Below, piece by piece: positions 8,706 through 16,406 of a stretch of 34,892 nucleotides of DNA. Made by a program: the position numbers and the translations under genes. Every line of letters begins with the position of its first letter. The stretch's first letter is position 1. This DNA comes from Candidatus Poseidoniales archaeon (GTDB lineage Archaea; Thermoplasmatota; Poseidoniia; Poseidoniales; Thalassarchaeaceae): NCBI GenBank assembly GCA_012959435.1, contig DUDF01000036.1, positions 1 through 34,892 of the forward strand, read 5' to 3'. The notes under the pieces were generated by a model. The model made no database searches and was not told the DNA's origin. It saw only the letters and a program-made list of their open reading frames with translations.

Positions 8706-10259
8706 TTACCTATCATGGCTCCTTGGTGAGGCTGGACCCTTCGATTCGGTGTAAACCGAATACGGCCTTGTCCTGCCTTCCATTGCAGATTTATCTTCAT
8801 CCATTCCAAGAATGATGAAAAGTGTTAATGCGATTGCAGTAATTAATCCAGGAATTAGTAATGGCCATTCATCACCTGGCCAGATTGAAAGTCGAAGCCA
8901 GAATGCGATTGCCAAATTTACCAGTGATAGAGGTAATAACCAACGCCATCCAAATTCAAGAATTTGATCTGACCTAATTCGGTGTAACGAAGCACGGATC
9001 CAAACGAATACTGCAAACATGAGCCATGCTTTCAACAATAGCCACGCTGTTGGTGGTATCAATGAAATGAATACTAATGGAATCGGTGCGAGGAGAACAG
9101 GATATTCACTTCGTAGTCCAATAGCTAAGCCAATCAGGCCTACACCAATCGCACCAAGGATTAGGTCTTGATTAGGGATGAGTCCAGTAATGGTATCGCC
9201 AAAAGGCATTTCCCAGCCCCCAAGGAAAAAGATTGCAAAGAGTAAACAGGCGGCATAACATCTTAGATATTCGCTTGCAAACATCAAGCCCCAACGCATC
9301 CCACCATATTCAGTCCACCATCCTTCAACCAGTTCTGCTTCTGCCTCTGGCATATCAAACGGAATGCGCTCAACCTCAGCAACCATTGTGATCAAGAATA
9401 ATGCAGCCCCGAGAGGCAATAGGAAAATATTCCATACACCTGATGAAATTTGGAATTCGGCAATCTCAATGATGTTCAACGACCCTGATAACACAGCCAA
9501 AGAAAGAATTGTTACTAACAATGGGATTTCATACGCTGTCAATTGAGCCGCTGAGCGAATCCCACCCAACAGAGTATACTTGTTATTTGATGACCAACCA
9601 GCAAAGAAGACTCCGAACGGAGCGATACCAAAAATCGCCATCATGAACAATAAAGATAGTTCGGGATTTGCTGAATAAATATTGGAACTTAGAGGGATGA
9701 AAGCAAAAATCATTACTGTAGATGTGATGATGAGGAATGGTGCAACTTCAAAAATGAATTTGTCGGCTTTTGCTGGAACTATCCATTCCTTGGTCATGAA
9801 TTTCATACCATCTGCGACATTTTGAATCATGCCTGGTAACATCCACCAAACGCCGTGATATCCCCTATCCTTAGTTCGGTGAACTGTTTCATATTCAGAA
9901 GCATTTCCAGCTTTATCGTTCAGAAGTGTATTCAACCATCGAATTGGTTTTCCTGTACCAAAGGGTAAATCATCATACCAATCAACATGTTCACCACCTT
10001 CACCAACCCAAAGTGAGCGGAGAGCCATAGTAGCACCACGACGGTCCATTATACGAGCGAAGAACTTCCTCTCAATCCAAAGAAGTGCAAGAATAGTACC
10101 CATAATGGTACCAAAAACAGTTACCGCCATGATGCTTTCAGTCATGAAAGAAGCCACCCCATCTGAATAATCAGAAAGAGGTGTTTTACCAACAGTATTG
10201 TCAGCAATCACCTGAGTCAGGTCGCCAACCCATGTACGAAAAACTACCCAATCTTCCAT
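8706..10259 (-). CDS. nuoH: Complex I subunit H (quinone-site membrane subunit), extended
   Basis: Membrane subunit that forms the quinone chamber and contacts NuoB/NuoD. Conserved parts: WIERKFFARIMDRRG (about 61-75), GMIQNVADGMKFMTKEWIVP (143-162), and the quinone-loop region EVERIPFDMPEAEAELVEGW (295-314) followed by TEYGGMRWGLMFASEY. At 517 residues it is far longer than the usual 320-350. About 65 residues are inserted between RRG and the GMIQN segment (76-137), where bacterial NuoH has only about 12. The C-terminus continues past the usual end with an extra helix (about 465-486) and a charged tail. A GAGGTG site lies 5 bases before the ATG. Confidence 0.94.
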   Translation of the reverse strand: MEDWVVFRTWVGDLTQVIADNTVGKTPLSDYSDGVASFMTESIMAVTVFGTIMGTILALLWIERKFFARIMDRRGATMALRSLWVGEGGEHVDWYDDLPFGTGKPIRWLNTLLNDKAGNASEYETVHRTKDRGYHGVWWMLPGMIQNVADGMKFMTKEWIVPAKADKFIFEVAPFLIITSTVMIFAFIPLSSNIYSANPELSLLFMMAIFGIAPFGVFFAGWSSNNKYTLLGGIRSAAQLTAYEIPLLVTILSLAVLSGSLNIIEIAEFQISSGVWNIFLLPLGAALFLITMVAEVERIPFDMPEAEAELVEGWWTEYGGMRWGLMFASEYLRCYAACLLFAIFFLGGWEMPFGDTITGLIPNQDLILGAIGVGLIGLAIGLRSEYPVLLAPIPLVFISLIPPTAWLLLKAWLMFAVFVWIRASLHRIRSDQILEFGWRWLLPLSLVNLAIAFWLRLSIWPGDEWPLLIPGLITAIALTLFIILGMDEDKSAMEGRTRPYSVYTESKGPASPRSHDR

Positions 10260-10268
10260 GATGTCACC

Positions 10269-11405
10269 TCACCTATCAGTCTCCCCAATACATGGGTCGA
10301 AAGAACCCATAATTGCCGGGATGTCAGCCACTTTGTGACCAATCATGCATTTTGCAGCATAAGGAATTGTAATGAACATAGGTGAGCGGATTGAGATTCT
10401 GTAAGGATGCTTTCCACGTTGCTCGCCACCGCCAGCAAGATAGAACATTGATTCTCCTCGGCTATCCTCAAAGTGATGGAATCCAGTCTTACCTTCTTCC
10501 GCGCGCTCTCGCGCCTTTGTAAGAATCATAGGGTCGCCTTCGGTGTAATGAGTTTCAGCACCACCAGGCATCTTGTCAAGAGCATCCAAACACATACGTG
10601 CACTTTGGCGCATTTCATCTACACGCACGCGATAGCGGTCGTAAGAATCTGCACCCTTTATCGATGGGCGCTCAACTGAAACTTCCCAATCAAGTTCATC
10701 ATAGACAGAGTAAGGATGAGCCCAGCGAATATCGTAATTGACCCCACCTGCACGAACATTAGGTCCGGTAACGCCGTAATTGACCATCTCTTCGGGCTTT
10801 GCGTACCCCACGCCCTGAGTACGGACTAGGAAAACAGTACTCTCATCAAGCATTTGTTCTGTCTCCTGTATTCGATCAAGGAATAGGTTGAGTTTAGCGC
10901 GGGCTCGCATTGCAAACCCAATCGGAAGGTCTCTCTTGACGCCCCCAATTCTAGGGAAATTGTAGTGCATTCTTGAGCCCCCGAGTTCTTGGAGTAAATC
11001 CATCATCATTTCGCGCTCTCTCAAGCACCAAACAAATGCAGTCAAGTTACCAATATCAGGGCAATAAGCACCGAGCCAAATCAAGTGACTAGCAATCCTT
11101 TGCAATTCAACTGCAATGACTCTAATGTGTTCTGCACGAGCTGGAACCTCAACCTCCAACAAATCTTCTGCTGCGTAAATGTACGAGTGTGCCCAAGTGT
11201 TTGCGCTTGCGTAGCAAAGGCGGTCACAGTATGTCGTAATCTTAGTGAAATCTCTTGATTCGCAAATTTTCTCTACGCCTCGGTGAATATAACCTAGGTC
11301 AGGAATAGTGTCCACTACTGTTTCACCATCAACCTTGACTTTGAGAGTCCAAAGTCCGTGAGTCATCGGGTGTTGAGGCCCCATTGATATCCACATTTCA
11401 GCCAT
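10269..11405 (-). CDS. nuoD: Complex I subunit D (49-kDa, quinone-binding)
   Basis: Peripheral-arm subunit related to the large subunit of NiFe hydrogenases but without the metal-binding cysteines; with NuoB it forms the quinone site. Visible motifs: GPQHPMTHG near residue 8 (quinone-site histidine loop), LGYIHRGVEKI (about 37-47), GAYCPDIGNLTAFVWCLREREMMMDL, and SPMF-x-TIPYAAKCMIGHKVADIPAIMGSFDPCIGETDR at the end, shown here in part only as the family ending. The length (378) is near the family norm for separate NuoD. It is separate from nuoC. A GAGGTG site precedes the ATG, and 9 bases separate it from nuoH. Confidence 0.97.
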   Translation of the reverse strand: MAEMWISMGPQHPMTHGLWTLKVKVDGETVVDTIPDLGYIHRGVEKICESRDFTKITTYCDRLCYASANTWAHSYIYAAEDLLEVEVPARAEHIRVIAVELQRIASHLIWLGAYCPDIGNLTAFVWCLREREMMMDLLQELGGSRMHYNFPRIGGVKRDLPIGFAMRARAKLNLFLDRIQETEQMLDESTVFLVRTQGVGYAKPEEMVNYGVTGPNVRAGGVNYDIRWAHPYSVYDELDWEVSVERPSIKGADSYDRYRVRVDEMRQSARMCLDALDKMPGGAETHYTEGDPMILTKARERAEEGKTGFHHFEDSRGESMFYLAGGGEQRGKHPYRISIRSPMFITIPYAAKCMIGHKVADIPAIMGSFDPCIGETDR

Positions 11406-11414
11406 ATTACCACC

Positions 11415-12080
11415 TCACTTTACCTTACCATCATCGGCCGGTTTACGTCCGAATCCCTGTGTGTCATCATACATGATTTCAGCATCATGGTAGCGAATTT
11501 TATGTTCCTTTTGTAGAGGGTGAAATCCAACTGGTGTATCATGGGGTTGCAATACTCTACGCATGCCTTCATGGCCATCAAACTCTATTCCAACTAAATC
11601 CCAAGTCTCTTTTTCATTCCAATCAGCACCCATCCATACTTCTTGTACTGATTGAACTGAGGGATTCCTTGTGTCTGGGATTGAGATGCTGATTTCAAAT
11701 TCCATTGGCACATCATCATCCTGCAGAATTGCAGGGTCGCGAATTACTTGTTCTGTCCAGCCACCTCGTTCAGGTGGGTTGATGACGTTCATACGCATTA
11801 AGTGGGCTACAACTTCCCATTTCTTCTCATCCGGGCCTTCGGGCCAATGAGTCCCTGTAATCATTGAACAGTGGTCAGCACCCATCTCAAAACGTAGCCA
11901 CTTTGCTACTGCCCGCCAGTGATTTTTGGGGCAATTAATGAACACATATGGCAGCTTCATTCCACTCTTATGGTGGCGTACTTCAGCATGCAAACTTGTA
12001 CCACTCCAGCGAGCCGCTGCCGCATCAACAATCTGTTGAGCAGATTCTTCAGCATATTCTGCATTGATTTTCATTCCCAC
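11415..12080 (-). CDS. nuoC: Complex I subunit C (30-kDa)
   Basis: Peripheral-arm scaffold subunit. The 30-kDa signature is visible as ADWNEKETWDLVGIEFDGHE followed by GMRRVLQP, and the N-terminal domain has the usual alpha/beta pattern (YVFINCPKNHWRAVAKWL). The protein has 221 residues. The start is GTG, preceded by GGAGGG at 7 bases; an ATG two codons on is less well placed. It lies 9 bases upstream of nuoD and is not fused to it. Confidence 0.95.
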   Translation of the reverse strand: MGMKINAEYAEESAQQIVDAAAARWSGTSLHAEVRHHKSGMKLPYVFINCPKNHWRAVAKWLRFEMGADHCSMITGTHWPEGPDEKKWEVVAHLMRMNVINPPERGGWTEQVIRDPAILQDDDVPMEFEISISIPDTRNPSVQSVQEVWMGADWNEKETWDLVGIEFDGHEGMRRVLQPHDTPVGFHPLQKEHKIRYHDAEIMYDDTQGFGRKPADDGKVK

Positions 12081-12096
12081 AGTATATCCCTCCTAT

Positions 12097-12690
12097 TCAC
12101 TGGTCTCCAACAATGATTGGAGCATCATCGTCTCTACCTGTACTCGGTGTTGTACCAATCCTCATGATTTTCTTCCGTAAGTGTTGGAAGCCATCAATCA
12201 AAGCCTCGGGACGAGGCGGACAACCTGGAATGTAAACGTCAACGGGAATTATGGTATCTACACCTTCGAGAATGTTGTATGATTGATAATACGGGCCTCC
12301 TGAAATAGCGCACTCACCCATTGCAATACACCATTTTGGTTCAGGCATTTGCTCCCACAAACGGACGATTGGGTCAGCGAATTTCTTGGAAATAGGACCA
12401 TTCACAAGAAGAACATCGCACTGACGGGGGGACGAGCGGAAGAATACTCCAAATCGCTCTGCGTCAAATCTTGAACCGCCAGCAGCAGCCATCTCTAATG
12501 CACAGCATTTGATCCCAAGATGGAGAGGGAATAATGACTTTCTTTGGCCCCAATTAAAGAAACGTCCACCTAGGACGCTGATGAATTTCTTTAGGCGGCT
12601 TGCTTCTAACCCAGCACTAGCGCTATTTCCAACTGTGTCAATTAAGGCTTGACTGTTGAATACCGCATAACTCTGTGTTTCATCTGTCAT
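12097..12690 (-). CDS. nuoB: Complex I subunit B, 4Fe-4S cluster N2
   Basis: Carries the terminal iron-sulfur cluster N2, which hands electrons to quinone. All four ligands are in place: the adjacent Cys62 and Cys63 in GIKCCALEM, Cys127 in GECAISGG, and Cys157 in YIPGCPPRPEAL. PEPKWCIAMGECA and IIPVDVYIPGCPP are near-perfect family motifs. The family's usual GSCANCGG-like loop reads GECAISGG here. 197 residues. GAGGTG lies before the ATG. Confidence 0.97.
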   Translation of the reverse strand: MTDETQSYAVFNSQALIDTVGNSASAGLEASRLKKFISVLGGRFFNWGQRKSLFPLHLGIKCCALEMAAAGGSRFDAERFGVFFRSSPRQCDVLLVNGPISKKFADPIVRLWEQMPEPKWCIAMGECAISGGPYYQSYNILEGVDTIIPVDVYIPGCPPRPEALIDGFQHLRKKIMRIGTTPSTGRDDDAPIIVGDQ

Positions 12691-12699
12691 TTGGCCACC

Positions 12700-13164
12700 T
12701 CAGATGTAAATTCTGCCTCGCTTTCGGAATGCATACCAAACCCCAAGCGACATCAATGCTAGGAACAAACTAACTGTGACTAAACCGCTAACTGCCAACT
12801 CAATTGTGTCAGGAGCATTTGGTTGTGCATTAATGGATAACAATCCACCAAATGCAAGGAACATGAAAGCAATATCAAACACTAAGAAAATGATTGCATA
12901 CCAATAATATTGGAAATGGAAATCAATCATCGCGTCACCAAGTGGATTAGCACCACACTCGTAAGTTGAATCACCTCGAGAATATAGTGTATGGTCTGCT
13001 TCAAGTCCATCTAAAAGTATTGAACTTAGCTTGTTTGGATTATTTGGGTCAGGGGTTGGGCGAAGAAATCTTGAAGCCAAAAAAGCACCAAATGGAAAGC
13101 CAAAACCAACCACTGTCATTATCGCGAGTCCGAGGTAAGCACTAGGTACAGTTTCAACTACCAA
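12700..13164 (-). CDS. nuoA: Complex I subunit A
   Basis: First gene of the complex I operon; a three-helix membrane subunit of the quinone/E-channel region. The helix 1-2 loop carries YECG-x-x-P-x-G (Tyr68-Gly71), and helix 2 contains FDIAF with Asp97, both hallmarks of NuoA. 154 residues, slightly long (E. coli 147). The start is TTG, because an in-frame TAG lies immediately upstream and no ATG or GTG is near; the ribosome binding site is weak (GAGGGCG). The 5' region holds an AT-rich inverted repeat and a GC-rich hairpin, listed separately. Confidence 0.93.
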   Translation of the reverse strand: MVVETVPSAYLGLAIMTVVGFGFPFGAFLASRFLRPTPDPNNPNKLSSILLDGLEADHTLYSRGDSTYECGANPLGDAMIDFHFQYYWYAIIFLVFDIAFMFLAFGGLLSINAQPNAPDTIELAVSGLVTVSLFLALMSLGVWYAFRKRGRIYI

Positions 13165-13244
13165 CTAGCCCACACGCCCTCGAACCACTGTTCGTTGCTA
13201 TTCTCGACTTGCATGGACTCCATAAGCATAACCAAAGTTCCAAG

Positions 13245-13259
13245 AGCCCCGTAGGGGCT
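13245..13259 (-). promoter_or_regulatory. Hairpin in the probable leader of the nuo operon
   Basis: A perfect 6-bp inverted repeat with arms AGCCCC and GGGGCT and a three-base TAC loop on the minus strand. It lies between the AT-rich promoter-like region and nuoA, so it would be in the 5' leader of the operon mRNA. It could equally be the 3' end hairpin of another transcript. The TAC loop is the same as in the hairpin before the Ig-repeat gene. Confidence 0.5.
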
Positions 13260-13292
13260 TCAACCAAGTAAACTCAAGCAATTTGATGGCCT

Positions 13293-13309
13293 GTATTATT
13301 CTATAATAC
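13293..13309 (-). promoter_or_regulatory. AT-rich inverted repeat, possible nuo promoter/operator
   Basis: Arms GTATTAT and ATAATAC around a three-base spacer form a perfect 7-bp repeat. It contains a TATA-like stretch (ATTATAGA) about 140 bases upstream of nuoA. It could be a TATA box with an overlapping repressor site. A leader this long is unusual for archaea, so the assignment is tentative. Confidence 0.4.
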
Positions 13310-13361
13310 TAACAAGTAACATCTTTCACCCAGGGCTAAAAAGTGCAATTATTTCGCTGAA

Positions 13362-15998
13362 TTATTCGATTTTGCGAGCTCGGATTGACGATACAATTGC
13401 GCCGAAAACAAGGAGTCCGAGGAATACCAGCCCAATCACTTGCATGTTCCCGCCGCTACCGAAAAACCCGGTTGGCGGAGTGGCTGTAACCGAGAGGTCA
13501 ATTGGCTGTGCCGATACAGGAGAAGATTCCGGTTCTGCAGTCAATGTAAATTCAAAGGTATCTGGTTGCATAAGGTTAGTTGGAGGCTTTACAATCACTT
13601 CTACAGCCCTGGTTTCCCCAGGCTCAAGCAATATCTCTTCTTCAGTGATCTCAATGGCCCACCCGCGTACCGGATTACTACTCAATAGGCGGATGGTTTC
13701 CTCTACGTTACCACCGTTAGTGATATTGACTGAAATCCTAGCAATTTCACCATAAACTATCGTTGAAGCAACATCTCCATCGACCTCAAACCCAATCTCA
13801 TGGCTGGTTCTGATTGAAAGTGAAATTTTGACAGTTGACAAATCAGCAGCGTTACGGCTTGAAGATGCTGAAACTTTTATCAATCCAGTAACACCGTTTG
13901 ATACACCATCCTCTACCTTGATAACTAGCCGTAAAAGTATTGACTCATCCTTCTCCAACTCAATGTTACCATCAACTACTGTTCCATTATCATAGTATAC
14001 ATCAACAGAGGTTTCAGTTTCCATTCCTGTTACTGAAATTATCGCCTCTTCAGTGTAAGATGAAGAGCCAACGTTAGTGACTATTACCCACAGTTCTATT
14101 TCACCTAATGGGGGTAACTCAACCTCCTGCATATCGGGGATTTCTCCCGGTGATTGTAATGCCATACCCATGCGATAGATGTGGTTTGAAACAATCACTC
14201 TCAGATCGAATCTCTCTTGTACCGTCCCATCATTTACGTTCTTAATGCGGATTTGGAAATTTTCTGATTCGAACTCATCTTCACCGACAACAGTAATTTC
14301 GGTGAATACTGTTACTGAGGCTCCGGCTGATAGTGAAACACTAGTGATTTCAGAACCCAATGAATCTGAAAATCTACCTGGCCAATTTGGTGAATCACAA
14401 AGATTGGGATTTGATGACGGAGGTTGGTCGCACACAGTTAGAGTGAATGAATCCTGAATGTTTCCTGTATTAGTAAAAGTGACTGGGAAGCGAGACGTTT
14501 CTCCAGTCTTTCCAAACTGTTCCGTTGCTGGCATATCAGCGCTCATTGAACGGTGCGCGGCGACTGTCACAGTGAGGGCGTCTGTAGCATAGGGCGAACC
14601 ATCCGATGCGAATAGGGTTACATCAAAAACTAGTTCATCAGTTGCCAAAGCATCTTCGGGTGCTGTAATATCAAGCAAAACACCGCCGTTTGACCCAGAA
14701 GAAGAATGACGTCCTCCTAGAGCGATTGAGCTTGAATCAAGTTGTGCAACCCAACCTGCTTGAGTACTTACCCCAATAGTGAATGTCTCTTGCCCATTGC
14801 CAAGGTTGTATGCAGTAACTACTACTGAGCGAGTTGCCCCGGGCTCAATATTGTCAATTCTTGAGGATTCTAACTGTATATCCCCCGCACGAGATTGGCC
14901 CAATTCTACTTGGAATAATGCACTGCATTTCTGTGATGAACCATCAAGGCCAATGATGTTGAAATCCACTATGCTTCCGGATGGCAGTGAATCATCTGGA
15001 GTTACATCAAACTGGAAAGTTGACTGCCCATTACCATTGTTATAGGGTAATAATTGGGTTGAACCCCCATCTACTGTGATCCACGTCTTCTGACTGTTAA
15101 CAGAGAAACCAATCGTCCAATCTGTATTGCCATCATTGTAGAAGGTGACTGAATAACTCTTAGTCTCATCTGGATTAATTGAGGAACTTGAAACGGATAA
15201 CGAAGCACTACACTCCTTCATCTCTGGTACATCTAGGAATAATTTGATGAAATCAGAAGATTGCTCTGGGGTTTGTGGGGTAGTAACTACACCTTTCATA
15301 TAGAAACAGTGGCTTCCAGCCTCGGTGCCTTCTGGAACAGTAACTTCGACAGTAACAACCTCACTTTCACCACTGTCAATTGACACCACAGATGGGTCAA
15401 CTGAGGGGGATAGGCCCGATTCACAAGTCGAGTTGCTCTCGAAAGACAATTGGATGGTCTCATTTGTTTGGCCGCTATTCTCAACATTTACTGTCCATGT
15501 TACGGGGTTACCTCCGTTGAATGTGCGGTCAGGATTTGCTGAGGTCAAATCAACGCCAGTAATCGCTCCACCTGAACCCTCACCAGCAGTTGTAGTGACA
15601 ATCACATCACCATTTTCTGGTGCATTCAGAGGGGCTGTAGCAGTTGCTGTAACTGTAGTTTCACAATTATCCTCAGCGTTTTGTGTAAGAGCTACCGTAA
15701 GAGTGGTGGTTTCTGAGCCTCCACCTGATATTTGACCGGGAATCTGCTCAATTGTTGAAGTATATCCCGTGCAATCCTGTGCTTGAGTGGTAGTGAGTGT
15801 TACAGCCATATCCTCATCACCTGTGTTAGCAACAGTAATGGTGTAAGAACCATTTTCACCAGGGTTAACTGTTAGCGCCATTGGACTTGATGAAACAGAC
15901 ACCCCAATACTCGCTGAAACCGTTGGGACAAGAGAGAGAACTAGCAAGGAAGTGAACAATAATGCCGCATACCGAGGGGTGCTCCGGCTCGTACGCAT
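13362..15998 (-). CDS. Secreted, membrane-anchored Ig/CARDB-like repeat protein
   Basis: A surface protein of about 878 residues. The N-terminus is a classic signal peptide: a basic start (MRTSRSTPRY) followed by a hydrophobic stretch ending SLVPTVSA. The exterior part has about seven repeats of an Ig-like fold, each marked by an N-x-G turn after a beta strand (VANTGDEDMAV, VENSGQTNETI, FYNDGNTDWTI, AYNLGNGQETF, FTNTGNIQDSF, VTNVGSSSYTE, ITNGGNVEETI), as in CARDB/NEW3-type domains. Near the C-terminus one helix (MQVIGLVFLGLLVFGAIVSSI) is followed by RARKIE. The frame is open to an ATG at 16067 with AAGGTG upstream. I prefer 15998 because it gives a normal signal peptide, but its AAGGAGG site is separated from the ATG by a hairpin. 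Likely role: adhesion or cell envelope; inferred. Confidence 0.75.
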   Translation of the reverse strand: MRTSRSTPRYAALLFTSLLVLSLVPTVSASIGVSVSSSPMALTVNPGENGSYTITVANTGDEDMAVTLTTTQAQDCTGYTSTIEQIPGQISGGGSETTTLTVALTQNAEDNCETTVTATATAPLNAPENGDVIVTTTAGEGSGGAITGVDLTSANPDRTFNGGNPVTWTVNVENSGQTNETIQLSFESNSTCESGLSPSVDPSVVSIDSGESEVVTVEVTVPEGTEAGSHCFYMKGVVTTPQTPEQSSDFIKLFLDVPEMKECSASLSVSSSSINPDETKSYSVTFYNDGNTDWTIGFSVNSQKTWITVDGGSTQLLPYNNGNGQSTFQFDVTPDDSLPSGSIVDFNIIGLDGSSQKCSALFQVELGQSRAGDIQLESSRIDNIEPGATRSVVVTAYNLGNGQETFTIGVSTQAGWVAQLDSSSIALGGRHSSSGSNGGVLLDITAPEDALATDELVFDVTLFASDGSPYATDALTVTVAAHRSMSADMPATEQFGKTGETSRFPVTFTNTGNIQDSFTLTVCDQPPSSNPNLCDSPNWPGRFSDSLGSEITSVSLSAGASVTVFTEITVVGEDEFESENFQIRIKNVNDGTVQERFDLRVIVSNHIYRMGMALQSPGEIPDMQEVELPPLGEIELWVIVTNVGSSSYTEEAIISVTGMETETSVDVYYDNGTVVDGNIELEKDESILLRLVIKVEDGVSNGVTGLIKVSASSSRNAADLSTVKISLSIRTSHEIGFEVDGDVASTIVYGEIARISVNITNGGNVEETIRLLSSNPVRGWAIEITEEEILLEPGETRAVEVIVKPPTNLMQPDTFEFTLTAEPESSPVSAQPIDLSVTATPPTGFFGSGGNMQVIGLVFLGLLVFGAIVSSIRARKIE

Positions 15999-16015
15999 GG
16001 TGGGCGTAGCCCACC
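15999..16015 (-). promoter_or_regulatory. Hairpin abutting the preferred start of the Ig-repeat gene
   Basis: Arms GGTGGGC and GCCCACC with a TAC loop, a perfect 7-bp stem on the minus strand. Its last base is the base before the ATG at 15998, and AAGGAGG lies directly on its 5' side. If the hairpin folds, it brings the ribosome binding site close to the ATG. If the start is at 16067 instead, this sequence is coding. Confidence 0.5.
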
Positions 16016-16073
16016 CCTCCTTGATGAATATGCGGCTATTCTGAATTTCAGGTGAATTGGTTATCATTATTCT

Positions 16074-16406
16074 TCACACCTTCACGAATTCAGACACATT
16101 CCCTTCACAATTTCGGCAATTTGAGAGTTTGGATATCCCACATTCAGAATCTCCTAAATGATAGCGTGCTCCACATTTTGGACAAGCTTGCCAACCACTA
16201 GTTGGAAGAATACCAAGGCATACCCAACATTTGTGATTTGGATCTGATTCTTCATTCTCTTCGGGCTTTGGTTCATCTTTAGTTGAGGGGATTACCTCTG
16301 CCGCCGCACTAGCGCTAGCAACTGCATCTTCTTCGGAATCGGAACCACTGGATTCTTCAATCGTATCTTCTTCTATTTGAGGTACGATTTGGGGCTCGTC
16401 ATCCAC
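16074..16406 (-). CDS. RING-like zinc-finger tail, probable frameshifted end of the subtilase gene
   Basis: 110 codons in the frame next to the end of the subtilase gene, overlapping it by 34 bases. The first part is acidic low complexity (IEEDTIEESSGSDSEEDAV). The end is a metal-binding module with Cys60-x2-Cys63, Cys75-x2-Cys78, His83, Cys89 and Cys97-x2-Cys100. The arrangement CPKCGARYH-x5-C...C-x2-C resembles the prokaryotic RING-finger families. The nominal start is a GTG without a good ribosome binding site, which argues against an independent gene. Reading this frame upstream past the C run gives a smooth Pro/Gln-rich linker (PPPPQSQPVQAPPADAFVQ), which fits the cytoplasmic tail of the subtilase. 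I therefore regard it as the true C-terminus of that protein. Confidence 0.7.
   Translation of the reverse strand: MDDEPQIVPQIEEDTIEESSGSDSEEDAVASASAAAEVIPSTKDEPKPEENEESDPNHKCWVCLGILPTSGWQACPKCGARYHLGDSECGISKLSNCRNCEGNVSEFVKV

Noticed and set aside
15325-15735. 136-codon frame on the plus strand
   Set aside because: Antisense to the Ig-repeat protein; Ser/Val/Thr-rich shadow typical of beta-rich repeats read backwards.
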